Shown one piece after another: positions 1 to 11,900 of a stretch of 64,000 nt of DNA; positions within the stretch are counted from its first letter, which is position 1, and the number at the start of each line of letters is the position of its first letter. The notes beneath the pieces are model-generated. The model was not told where the DNA came from. It searched no databases and worked only from the letters and a program-made list of their open reading frames with translations. The position numbers and the translations under genes were made by a program. The DNA comes from Limanda limanda (lineage: Eukaryota; Chordata; Actinopteri; Pleuronectiformes; Pleuronectidae), in the NCBI RefSeq assembly GCF_963576545.1, contig NC_083639.1, forward strand, positions 11,863,498 to 11,927,497, read 5' to 3'.

Positions 1-97
1 AGTGAAGCGACCATTATTTGTCTCTGTTTGCTGTAAATTAATAAACATGACATCAAGGAGGAGACATTCATGCTGGTCTGTACTCTCTCATGTGCAG

Positions 98-1045
98 GAC
101 TATGCCATGAACTACTGGAAGAGCAACGGTGCCCCAGCTGAGAAGCTGCTAGTTGGTTTCCCCACATATGGCCACACCTTCCGTCTGGCTTCCTCCAACA
201 CAGCTGTGGGAGCTCCTGCTAGTGGACCTGGACCTGCTGGACCTTTCAGTCGTCAGACTGGTTTCTGGGCCTACTATGAGGTTAGTGCTTCTTGTTTTCT
301 TCCATGGACAACGTTTACTTAAATCTTGTGTGGATCCTTAAAGTAAATGTTCTCTCTGCCATCAGATCTGCACATTCCTGAAGCAGGGAGCCACTCAGGC
401 CTGGGACAGCACCCAGAAGGTGCCATATGCCTACAACCAGGGAACCTGGGTTGGATATGACAATGTGAAGAGCTTCCAAATCAAGGTATGAAGTTGACTA
501 TTATTATTCACATTCATGTCTCCAAATGTTGTGTTTTTAACACTTGGTTTAACCTCTCACTCGCTCTACAGATTCAGTGGCTGAAGCAGAGCGGTTTCGG
601 TGGAGCCATGGTGTGGAGTCTGGATCTAGATGATTTCAGTGGCACTTTCTGTGGCCAGGGAAGATACCCTCTGATCAACACCATCAAGAGTGGACTGGGA
701 ACTGGAGCCTGTACGGATTAAAAACACATCCGTCTGTAAAAATCCAAATGAGAATATTTTCATGTTTGGCCTATACTTTAATGTCTCTCCTCAGCTTGTG
801 CTTCTCGTCCTAATCCCCTGCCTCCAGTCACACCAGCCGTGCCCGCTCAGCCCACTGGTGGCGGCAGCAGCGGTGGCGGCAGCAGCGGAGGATCTGGCTT
901 CTGTGCCGGAAAGTCCAATGGACTCTTCCCAGACCGAACCAACAAGAACCACTTCTATGAGTGCAGCCAGGGAAAGACCTACAACCAGCACTGTGCAGTC
1001 AACCTGGTGTTCGATGACAGCTGCAAGTGCTGCAACTGGGCTTAA
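98..1045 (+). CDS. chia: acidic chitinase, 3' part (GH18 C-terminus plus chitin-binding domain)
   Basis: Four terminal coding exons: 98-280, 366-485, 572-710 and 795-1045 (stop TAA 1043-1045). All have AG/GT borders and join in frame. The start codon and the DxxDxDxE catalytic exon lie upstream of the window. Exons 98-710 encode the end of the GH18 barrel, with the family segments KLLVGFPTYGHTF, GFWAYYE, WVGYDN and GGAMVWSLDLDDF. The last exon carries a Gly/Ser linker (two GGGSS units, about 856-897) and a CBM14 chitin-binding domain with six cysteines, ending CKCCNWA as in mammalian acidic chitinase. The family is secreted and hydrolyses chitin in gut or defence settings. The gene converges on SLC6A14-like copy A. 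Teleosts have several chia paralogues, so the exact orthologue is open. Confidence 0.92.
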
Positions 1046-1095
1046 ATCATCAGGAATTCCGGAACAGCTGTATAACACCTGTCTCATAAAACCTG

Positions 1096-1101
1096 AATAA
1101 A
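1096..1101 (+). terminator. poly(A) signal of the chitinase gene
   Basis: Canonical AATAAA about 50 nt after the chitinase stop codon, followed by a T- and GT-rich stretch near 1120-1145. It gives a short 3'UTR of roughly 70-80 nt. Confidence 0.7.
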
Positions 1102-1227
1102 TAAGGCATTTAAAGCAATTTTACATCCCTTGTGGTTTTGTGTATTTTATGTATGTTCTAATCAAAATCATTCAACTACAAATCAGCAAAGAGGAATTAG
1201 TTTATTTATCAATGATCAATATTAAAC

Positions 1228-1530
1228 AAAAAACAAGTTAAAGCTGCAAGCAGCATTGGACGAGCCCTCGCACATGATACATGTCAGGGGTCCAGGCAGG
1301 ATGAGGGTTGACACGTGCTGTTGCTTGCACCGAACACTGTGTGAATGAGTGAACCAAACATTTTGTTGGCGTGCAAAACCTTTAGACTATGCCATGATAA
1401 TTACATGTATACTGAATAGAGATTGTGACCTAATGCCAGAAGGTTGGAAAGTATGAAAACATGTCAGCTTGCTGTTAACAGTGGGTAGCGCAACAACTGT
1501 ATTGGGTAGTGGCATGTAGATGTCTTCAGC
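1228..1530 (+). repeat. dispersed teleost repeat, 'aaagctgcaagcagc' family
   Basis: Begins with aaagctgcaagcagc followed by a GAGCCCTCGCAC-like segment. I recognise this from memory as a dispersed fish repeat. A related copy lies at 7183-7430 in the same window, sharing the opening motif and a later ggcatgtaNatgt / ccagg segment. No coding capacity. Confidence 0.5.
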
Positions 1531-1723
1531 CAGGACTCTTCAAACTTTTTATTTTTAATTCTTATATTTTAACACAAATATCTGTACTTTTAACCATCAA
1601 CCTTTAACAAAAATCTTGATTAATTATTGATCATTTCACTCCCTTTGTGTAGTGAATGAGAACATTTCTTATGACTTTTCTTATCCTACTACTTACCCCT
1701 CTTACAGGAATGGTCAGTCTTTA

Positions 1724-1860
1724 TTTTATTTTTTGAAACCATGGCCTTTATTGATAGGGCAGAATCTAAGGGGTAAAGGTGGAAGAGAACAGGGAAGACA
1801 TGCAGCAAAGGTCTCCTGAACCTGCGACCGCTGTAGAGGCCTCAGGCCTCAGTATATGGT
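1724..1860 (+). repeat. dispersed repeat remnant with 'gacatgcagcaaaggtc' segment
   Basis: Contains a tttattgatagggcagaa stretch, then ggaagacatgcagcaaagg and a CTGCGACCGCTG segment. The order resembles a percomorph dispersed repeat known to me. A weaker relative may lie near 23517-23605. Family assignment is from memory. Confidence 0.4.
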
Positions 1861-2993
1861 GACAAGGTGAATTATCAGGACCCATCAGTATTGATTAGTT
1901 TGTAATGCCCTAATGGATGACTACAGTTTATTAGAGAAAAGAAATGCTGCCACAGACTCTCACCATTAAACCTTTATTATTCAGACAGTTATTGTTAAGA
2001 CAGCACCACGAGTTTCATTCAGGTTTGTGATGCTCCAAACCAGGTTTACAACTTATACAAGCCATTATATACAGTAGTACATCAGTCCTGAGGTAGTACA
2101 TGAGTTCTGAGCGAATGACATAATTATTACATAATTAACCTATTCATACTGTATGTTTTTAAAAAGGACATTAAATTGGAATTTCAGTACTTTCACAATT
2201 CGGATCTGTAATGAAAATAGTACAAAGTGTGGAATAGAAACTGTACTTTTTAGGGCCATAATGTCCAGCAGATAGAGCTCTTAAAAGAATGATGAGGAAA
2301 GACTATCTGCAGCAAACAAGGCAGTTCAAAAGCTGCATTAAGCTCTTGAATATGTAAACAGTTTGAACCTAATCGTTAAACAATGAAAGACATTTCGTGA
2401 AGATACATTGTGAAGATAAAAAATATGACACGTTGAAAATTTTAACCACTTAAAACTTTATGTAATTGTTGAGCTAGTTGTCCTGTTACCAACAGAGCCT
2501 ATAAATTGTATAAACCTACCATCACAGCAATGCGTGTAAGTGAGTCCCTGTACACAATGACAACAGCAGCACTTGTCTCTAAAGGGAACTAATGAGACCG
2601 TTTTATAATCACATTATAACACAGTTTTTGCTTTAACTACAAACCTGACTTGAAGAAAAGAGATATATGTGTCTGTGTTGAAGGTCAGATCATTTATTTT
2701 AACTACTAGTTCTACATTCCGAAGCTTTGACATAATCATAATCAGTGTCAGTGTCATGTGCATGTAGTGTTTGTAAAATGTAAACTATTTTCCCTTAAAT
2801 ACCTGAAACGTAATTTGCTAGAAAAAAAAAACGCTCAGTTCAGTTTGAGAAGTAATGGGCTGCAAAGCCCAATACTGCACCAAGTCTGGAAGGATTTTAT
2901 ATCGACTACTACATAATTGAATATGACCTTGGACACAAGAAAATATGACACACAAATCAATATTAGAATTGCAATTGCAGTAACGATGTCATG

Positions 2994-5900
2994 TTATATT
3001 GGCTTGTTCCTTGTTGACAATGCTTTCCTTTGCCGACAGCTTTCTTCTGAGTACCTTTCTCCTCGGTGGATCTCAAGGTATGGATGCCAATCCTCAGAGG
3101 GAGTGCACACCGACTTCAAACGCTGTGGAAAGTAGAGCATTACACAATTAGAAGTGACCCTAAATATATAAGTATACTCTTAAAATGTTTGAAATTTACA
3201 GAACATACAATTAACAAAGACAAAGTACGCACCCCCAAGAGGCCTCCCTCTGCTCTCATCAGCTTATACACAATGACAAGAGGGATCCAGATAAGGGCGA
3301 ACGCAACCATGCACCAAGCCAGAGCCAAGCCCCATTCTGGGTACTCGACTCCTCCATAGGTGGGTGGGACAAAGTCTATCAGAGACCAGATGAAGATCGC
3401 CTAGACAAAAGAATTAATAGTAAATAGACTGCAACATTCAATCCTATTTACTGAGATGTACATGGTGGCCCTCAAAAACTGTGACAACACTGACAAAGGG
3501 AGTTAATATTTGACTCCAAATGACAACTGGTCCAAATTTGATTCCCTAAAGACAGTCTTGAGAAAACATGTTTTGTAAAGCCACCGTGACCTCTAGCCGC
3601 CACGTCTTAGTGAACATTATGTTAAATTTGAAAAGATTCTCTCAAGATGTTCTTAATATAATACATTCCCAATAAAACAAATAATAATAGTAACTTAAAT
3701 TTTTTTATAGCACCTTTCAAGGGACCAAGGACGCTTTACAAATTTGAGGGAGAAGGACATATTTAAGGAAACAGAGACAAAGACAAGAACAGATTTTATC
3801 AGACTAGGTCATGTGCATTTTTAGAAAGATGAGTTTCAAGTAGCTTTCTGAATGTCCTCTGGGATGTGGCATTGCGGATCTCTATTGGCAGAGCATTCAA
3901 GAGGGTGGGGGCAGCCAAGCTAGCTTGAAGCGTCTAGGTTGGTCAGTTATGCATTATGGAGTAAAACCTTGGAGGGATATGTAAGTGAACAGGAGGAGTT
4001 TGGAGGTGATCCAGGATTTAACTGGCAGACAGTGAAGATGGATGAGGGTCGTGGTGAGTTGCTGCCAGGGTTTGGTACAAGTACACACATAAAATAAGCA
4101 CACACACCGAGGCAATATGCTCATGAACTCTAGTAACCGCGACATGGCTTGCACGTCATCACGCAACGCCAGGAGGAGGACCCAACGCCAGGAAGGCAGG
4201 ACCGTCTAGTCTCGACCAATCCCAATCCAAGAAGAACCTCTGTCATGCCCAGTATCAATATATAAGCTTTGTGCGTACTCTGACTAAGCGCCATTTTTCA
4301 TGTACAGGATCAGTGGACCATGCATGATCATTTGCTAGACACCACAGTTTCCTGACCTGTGACCTCTGAATAAACCTGCTTAATTTTAACTTGAGATCGA
4401 GGACTCCTGCCCTTGATTTCCACACGCAACATGGTGGAAGGCAGTTTTGGTGACAGAATGGGATTTAAATGAATGGGTAGATGGTACAGCCCTCCACAGT
4501 GAGATGCAAGTCCCCCAACCTCTGAAGGAGAACCTTGGTAGCCACAACCTAAAGCTGCTGTTAAGTTTAAGAAGATTGGCTGACATACAGGATTTAATGT
4601 CATGGAGTCAGATGACAAGGGGCTGTGGGGGAAGTTAGAAGGAGGGTTCTGTAACAGTGGAAATTCAGTCTGTGGTGATGAATGATCTGACCAAGTAGTA
4701 GCATATATATGGTGAAGAGGAGGGGGCCAAGCCAATTGCTTTGAGGAACGCCATGGTCGACTGGTGCCAGGAAGGAGTACAGGCTTCTGATATTGACAAA
4801 CTGTTTTCTGTTGGAGCGGCACGACTGGAACTGGGCAAAAGTTCAAGGTGTTCTTGAAATACTGTGTACACAAGAATCTGACGGACGGACAAAACATACC
4901 TCTGGCCACTTGCTGTTACTAGTACACAGTCATAAAAATGTTTTCATGAGGTAATGGTGACATTGACTTTTGACCACCAAAATCTGATCAGTTAATGCTT
5001 TAGTACCAAACTTGAGGCATCAAGGTGCTCTTGCGATATTGTGTTCACAATAATAAGACTGATAACATGAAACCATAATGCCTCCAGCCACTTACTGCTG
5101 CCAGCGTAGAGGCATACAAAGAGAGAGCAGACCTGTTCAGTACAAACCAGAAAGAATGTTATGCTATGTGTTCTGCTGCAAGATATTACAAGTTAGTCTT
5201 TCAGAGCAGCATAATTTCCACTTTTCCGGACATTCTTTTGGTCATATTCAAGTAGTGAATTTCATATTTTACGTGAATAGTTTCCCAAATAAACTTTGTT
5301 TCATACTGTAATTAAAAATACTAAATTTGTACTCATTACTCACCAAAATGAAGCAGGGGCTGATCAGGAGCCAAAATGCTTTCCACCACAGCCAGAAGCA
5401 AAAGCTCTTCCTCCCAATCATCATCTCAATATCTTTAATTAAACTGTTTACTCCTGAAATGCAAAGGAAACAGTTTAGTGCAACAGAAAGGTTCGTCTTG
5501 CATTCACATCCATCAAGCACTCAGTCAAATGCTAGCCAAGGAACAAAAATGCAATTATTTTTTCTATCATAGTGACTCTAAAAAATAAATAAATCTGAAT
5601 AAATGTAATGATCCTCAACTGATAAACTAATGATAAAGCATAAAACTGATTACAGATTACATTATGCAAACAAATCCCAGAAAAAGACCAAAACCCACAT
5701 GCTTAGCAAAGGGTATGCAACTGAAACAAACACAAGCATCATGGGAGTTTTTTGTCTTCACCATCATTGCCAATGAAAATCTACCACAATGTTCATGGAT
5801 GAGCTAAAGTAGTAGTAGTAGTAAAGTGACAAATGACATTTGATTTTTGGTAGCACTAAGATGGCACTTACCAATAGCACTTTGTAGTTTTGCTTTATTT

Positions 5901-8900
5901 AGAAGAAATTGTACTGTCTAGCTTCTAGTTGTTCTGGGTTTGTTCCCTCGGGGTTGAATGCACTTATTGTAAGTCGCTTTTGATAAAAGCGTCAGCTAAA
6001 TGTAATGTAATGTAATGTAAAAATAAAAACAGTGAAAGCAAAAATTAGCTGACTGACTAAATGGCAAGCTGTTGTTTTTTTCCGTCATCATACGTTGTTT
6101 GAAGTTAAAGCAGATACAGGCAGGTGGGTAAAGTGGATTTGGGACATTAAAACGGTGACCAAAACGTAATGTCCCGTTACCTCGGATAAAACTGGGGATA
6201 TATCTGGGATTGACAATTGTTTGAAATATTTTGGCACATGCTCAATACCACACCTAGTATTAATATTGTTTTTTTAATAACATTTGATACGACCTAAACA
6301 CATTGTTGGTTTTGGTCTTTAAATGGGATTTGCTGACACTGAGAATATCCTGAGCTTTGATTTTATTTAAATGTTACTTCTATATGACTATGGCTATCTT
6401 TTACAGCACCGTTGCAGTGGGAGTTTTAAACCTGTCTGTTCAGAGAGGGCTGTTAGCTTGGCATGTGGTAATGCTCTAGAGCCACTAGTGAGTCCTCTTC
6501 ACTATACTGTTACTTTTTATTGTTTTTGAGAAGAGCTTTTAAAAACATCTATTGTTCAGAGGGAAGTTAGAAACATTTTTGTTCATCCTAACTGATTTAT
6601 GTGACTCAAGATTTTATAGTTGATGTTTTTCATGAGATTAAACTGAGTTTGTTGAATTACTGCTAACATCTATGGTACATACACATGTACAATTCAGCTC
6701 GAAAGAAACAAACTAAACAAATGTGATTTAACTTTAAAGACAAGTGTTGAATGTGCACCTGCTGCACCTGTGAATGTTTGTATTATTTACATTTGGTGAG
6801 ATATAGTAATGTTATTATCAAAACAATCTGGTGGCGATTTTGACGTGAGGTCTGACCCATTACTGACTGATGCTGTGGTTTATCTGAAGACTAAAGCATC
6901 AAATTGTACACTGCACTTCTCTGGGCATATACATGCTAAGTGTTAAGACGACAAGATGAGCGGTTGACGCAAACAGACAGACGTGCAGATAAACCATATA
7001 TGTGGTATATTTACCATAAATGTAGGCGAAGCCAATGACCTCAATAAAAACCAAAATAAGCAGCAGCCAGGTAGCAGCAAAATGGTCGATTAGAGTTATC
7101 CAGTATATTCCTGCCTATTTTAAACACACACACACACACAAAGAGACAGGCAGTGTAGGTAAGCAGGACAAAAATGTAAATTAAAGCTGCAAGTAGGCAA
7201 AGTCAGGCCCTCATAGTTTGCACGTGTCTGGGTGTGCTGCTGCTGCATTGTAGTCGTAGGAGGTCCGTTGACACAGCTTGGTACTGCAGAGTTTAGTGAT
7301 ACATCCTGCTGAGGCATGCATCCTGTTGCTGGTAGGTGGTGTTATGATAATGTTGAATTTTGGCATGTAAATGTTGTCGGGCCAGGTCATGGAACATGCC
7401 ACGTCTTGTGCAGATAGGACAATGTATAGTCCAATAATTGGAACTTCCCGTTTCATGGCGATATAGCCACAGCCATGCTGTTAAGGAAATCTTACGATTA
7501 GCAAAACCTTTCAATGTCGAGGTTGTTTATTTACACTGACAACATTTGAAGTTTATATGATTATTCTGTAGGAGGAGTTAATTTAAGTAATATGCCTGCA
7601 AACACCCAAAACCCCCCAGAAATTATACATTCCAATTTTAAAGTTTAATTTAATACTCTTTTGTTGTTAGTGTGTCCATGATAGATATACCTATTGAATG
7701 TCATACATGTCAGTGAAGCATGCCATCGGGACAGCTTAATCGAAATCTTGTATGGGCACTATTGATACATTTTGCCAAAACCATATGCAAAACCCATATT
7801 GGAAGTAAATATAATTTCTAATGATAGTCCAGTGCTACTTGGGCACACCCATATGCTGAAACTATTTGACGTTTAAATACCTGGTACATCTGAATTTTTT
7901 GCTTAGTTGCAGCAGAAATTACGCATATTTAGGCTGCAACCCGAATCATTTCGGACAGTATTCTCTGTTGGCAGATCTACTTTACCGTTGTCACACATGG
8001 CAGGCCCAGGAGGAAGGTGAAGAGACATGCCCCTAGACTCACAAAGTGACGTTTGGATCGAAGGGTTTCAGGGAAGGTATCAATTAAACAGCTGCTGGTC
8101 ACCTCTAACAATAAGAGGAGAGATGGAAATCAGTGAGTAAACTGAGTAGCAAAGACTGGTTATTTGCCTCAACACAGATCCTAGTTTACATTCAAGATTT
8201 ATGTCAGTTAGCGTGATATGACAGCAGAGCCCTTCCACTGGCAAATTGTAATCTCACCTATGAATGTAAACATAGTGTCCAGGCCAATTATGGTAAGCAT
8301 TGAAAAGAACAGTATGGACCACAGAGTGGAAATTGGAATTTTAGTCAGAGCATCTGGATATGCAATGAATGCCAGTGAAAACCCTGCAAAGACGAAGAAA
8401 TAAAACATCAGAGGACATACATCAGCCATTTGACATCTGATAAGTACAGTAAGAAGTATCACTAGTATCTGACCTTCCGTCACCACATTCTCAACAGGTT
8501 TTCCAGAGATGTAAGACATGTGACCCAAAATCGAAAATATGGCGAAGCCTGCATACACACTGGTACCTAAAGAAATTAAAAACAGTAAATTAAACACAGA
8601 GTGAAAATCTATATGAACCAAAGATGACATTGTGTACAAAGTGGCATTTACATAATTTTTGAAGGGCTGTTATCTAACCACAGAACATGAAAGCAGCGAT
8701 TGAAAGACATTTTCCTGTAGAATGTGGTTAGCCACAGTAGATACTATCACTTTGGGATGCCTAAGTGGTAAGCCACCGAACATCTATACTTATCGATCGA
8801 CTACTATCTAATCCTACTTTACTGTCAAATCAAGATTTTTTCTCAGTAAAGCTGCAAAAATAAATTGCCTTGCTTTAAAATCAGTGCTTCATCTGAAATA

Positions 8901-11900
8901 AAATTGTCCTACCATGGTTAACGAGGCATGCAATAACTGAGTCCCCAAGCATCTTGTTGTGGAAATTGTTATAGGAAGCAAGGGTTGGAACACCTCCCGT
9001 TCCAATAGACAAGGAAAATAAAGTCTGAATTGCTGCATCCTGCCAGACCTGAAATGCAACATATTCTATAATGGTGATTTAGAAAGTACAGTGCAAATGT
9101 CTAGTGTTATCATGTTTGACATTGTGATTGATGGATTCTTACCTCTGGTTCCAACAGTTTAGTGAAATTTGATCCTGAACCAATATAGTAAGATATGCCT
9201 TGTGCAGCTCCCTCTAGTGTCACACCTCTGATCAGCAAGATCAAAATCACCCCATAAGGAAATGTTGCTGTGAAATATACAACCTGCCGAGAAAAAAATC
9301 TTAAAATCTCTCACTGAATATGTGAGCTGATCACAGAGCAATGCATATGCCACAGTGTGAAAGAGGTACATTTAACACAATGCAATAAGGATGACTGCCC
9401 AGTCTTAGCATATGATTTAGCATGTTTCTACTGCTTCTCAGAATGAGAGTGTGAACCATGAAGAATTAGATTTTCACAAATTGTGGATAAGAAAAAGTTA
9501 AGTAGTTGCTGACTTACCTTTCCTGAAGACTTGATGCCTTTAAAAAGCGCTGCAGCAACAAGAATGGAGCCCAGCAGCAGACAAAGGGCTAAATGCCAGA
9601 CTATTGGTCCTGTTTCATCCAGACCACTGGATCTCTGCAGCGCCACACGACTGAGGAATAGCGAAATCTGACTGTCATGAAACCACACCATGACAAATGC
9701 ATTTGTGCTTGTTTGCATTAGACTTTGTGATTCTTACTCCCAGTACTGTTCACTTGGACTCTGCACTGGAGCCGTGATCACGTCAGTTGAAGGACAAGTG
9801 ATGTTTTCCTGAGTCCAGTTGGCCACTAGAACACCACTTACATTACAAGACACTGGAAAAGGAATGAAGACTGGTGAACAGCTTGTTTAAAATAGACATG
9901 TCCCTGAGAAGCAGTGTTTACCTAACATGGCTATATGACCTCGTTCAGACCTGGTAGTATCATCAATCCTGAGTTCAGGTCTAAACATAACCAAATGTGT
10001 CCTGAATGTGTCCTAAGATCCCTTCCCTCAGATAACATTTGGAGGTTAAAAATTTGGCCACATTCTTTTCCGTGAGTGCAAACGCATCCTGCACCACAAA
10101 TGGAGGAGCAGAAGACCGGCTACAGGTTCACAATGAATCTTTATTCTATCCAGTATCCATACGCTGATTTGTTTCAGGGCCAATATATAAATGCTGGCTA
10201 TGACAATCATATCCCCCCCACCCCACCCTACAATTTGGAGATTACAACTATTCACAAGGGCAATAGATAAAAATATTACCTCTGGGTGTGCTGCTGCAGT
10301 TACTGTCCGCCCAACTGAAGCAGCTAGACCAAGGCAAAGGATATTGGAAGGAGGCGAACAAGTAGTACAGGCTGTAGGTGAGGATGACGTTATAGTAAAT
10401 TGCCGTCATTATGTTTACTATGACAATGGAGATGCCAACCCCTGGATAACAAAAAGAAAACGGAAGGTAACAGATTACAGAAAAAAAAGTACCTACCTTT
10501 CCAATGCGGCAGAGGCAGACCCTGATACAATCTTGATTGTTAAATTATTACTATTTGTATCCTACAACCTCGGTTTAATGACTCATCTGTGAAGACACCA
10601 AGTCATACAGGCATCTACTGGAGTTCTGTAGCTAAACATGGGCAAATGGACTCACTTAAGTTCCCTGAAGAAGTTCAGACCTGAAGCGTCTTCATGACAA
10701 GAGGTAAATCATCTTGACGAAACTCAAGTAAGTCCAGGGCCAGATGGAATTTAGACAGGTACACAAACAAATCTGTCTGTCACAGGAAGACAGAACCCCA
10801 GCTTTGTTGCTGTAAGGTAAAGATATAAGGTTAAACCAAAAATCTATTGGCAACCACTTATCGTGGTTATACATAGCAAATGCATAGCGCAGTTTTACTC
10901 TTTGACCCTTGGCCAATTTACAATAAACTTTATTGGAATATCAGATCATAACATTTCTGAACATGGTATAGCGACTGCAAATCCTGTGTTTGCTAAGTTT
11001 CTCTGGTGTCAACTATGAAGCGTTGGTTCTCTTCTCCCTCTCAGTAATGATAGCATCGTGCTCTATTTCCCACAATAGCTTGCCATGAAAATGTTCAATC
11101 TCATTTATAAAGTCAACGTTTGAAACTGAATCAACTAAATTATCAATAGCGCATCTAGTGTAACTCATTCACTGGTTGCAGCCATTTTTCTTACAATAAC
11201 TTCGTAAAATAATGTGATTATCTCTCACATTTTAACAGGATTTCAATGTTTATCAACAGTAAATGTCAGACACCACGAAATCCTCTGCATTATAGGTATT
11301 TGTTTGAGGCTTACCCTGTAGCATCGGCACAGCTCTCCACATGTTGACTGGACCTTGGCTGCAGAACTGACCAATGGCATTTTCCAGGAAGAAAACAGGG
11401 ATTCCACATAAAACCAACATCAGGAAATAAGGAATGAGAAAGGCACCTGCTCAAAAAATGTAAGAAAGTCGTCATTTTATTAATTATTTTCTTGAATCTT
11501 TTCTTATTCTTAAAAAGCTGTTAGCTTGAGAGATTTTCTTCACACTGATTCCAAATAATTACCCCCTCCATTCTTGTAGGTAACATAGGGAAATCTCCAA
11601 ATATTTCCCAGGCCAACAGCATAGCCGATCAAAGAGAGCATGTATTCTCTCTTGTTTGTCCAGTTCCCACGCTCAGCATTCTCATCACCATTATCCATGG
11701 GACAATCCTGTTCAAAACCGAATTTCACACGTTACAAGATATTTGGCTTCCACCCAACGCAACATGGTACAGAGTGTCTATACTAGTTTCAGACTGTCAT
11801 TTCCCTGTCAGTGCCATGTTGTGTCTGTGGCAAATTGGACTTTCAGCTATGTGAGTATCCATGGGCATGTTGGGCTTTATATTAGGTGGGTCAGGCACAT

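Larger units (their letters stand above)
1046..2993. other. convergent intergenic spacer between the chitinase and SLC6A14-like copy A
   Basis: No gene seen. The two genes face each other with their 3' ends. The spacer holds two repeat remnants (near 1228-1530 and 1724-1860) and otherwise AT-rich unique sequence. Copy A's 3'UTR must lie just below 2994; a minus-strand AATAAA (TTTATT on plus) occurs near 2692 and another near 1970, but the real poly(A) site cannot be chosen from sequence alone. Confidence 0.6.

Noticed and set aside
690..1100. Alternative 136-codon frame over the last chitinase exon
   Set aside because: It is a shifted frame over the true exon, which encodes the six-cysteine chitin-binding domain in the frame ending at 1045.
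4052..4436. Solo LTR with tggtg duplication
   Set aside because: TATA, AATAAA and a CA end are present, but the inferred left end does not start TG and no second LTR or primer-binding site was confirmed, so it stays a weak call inside the repeat entry.
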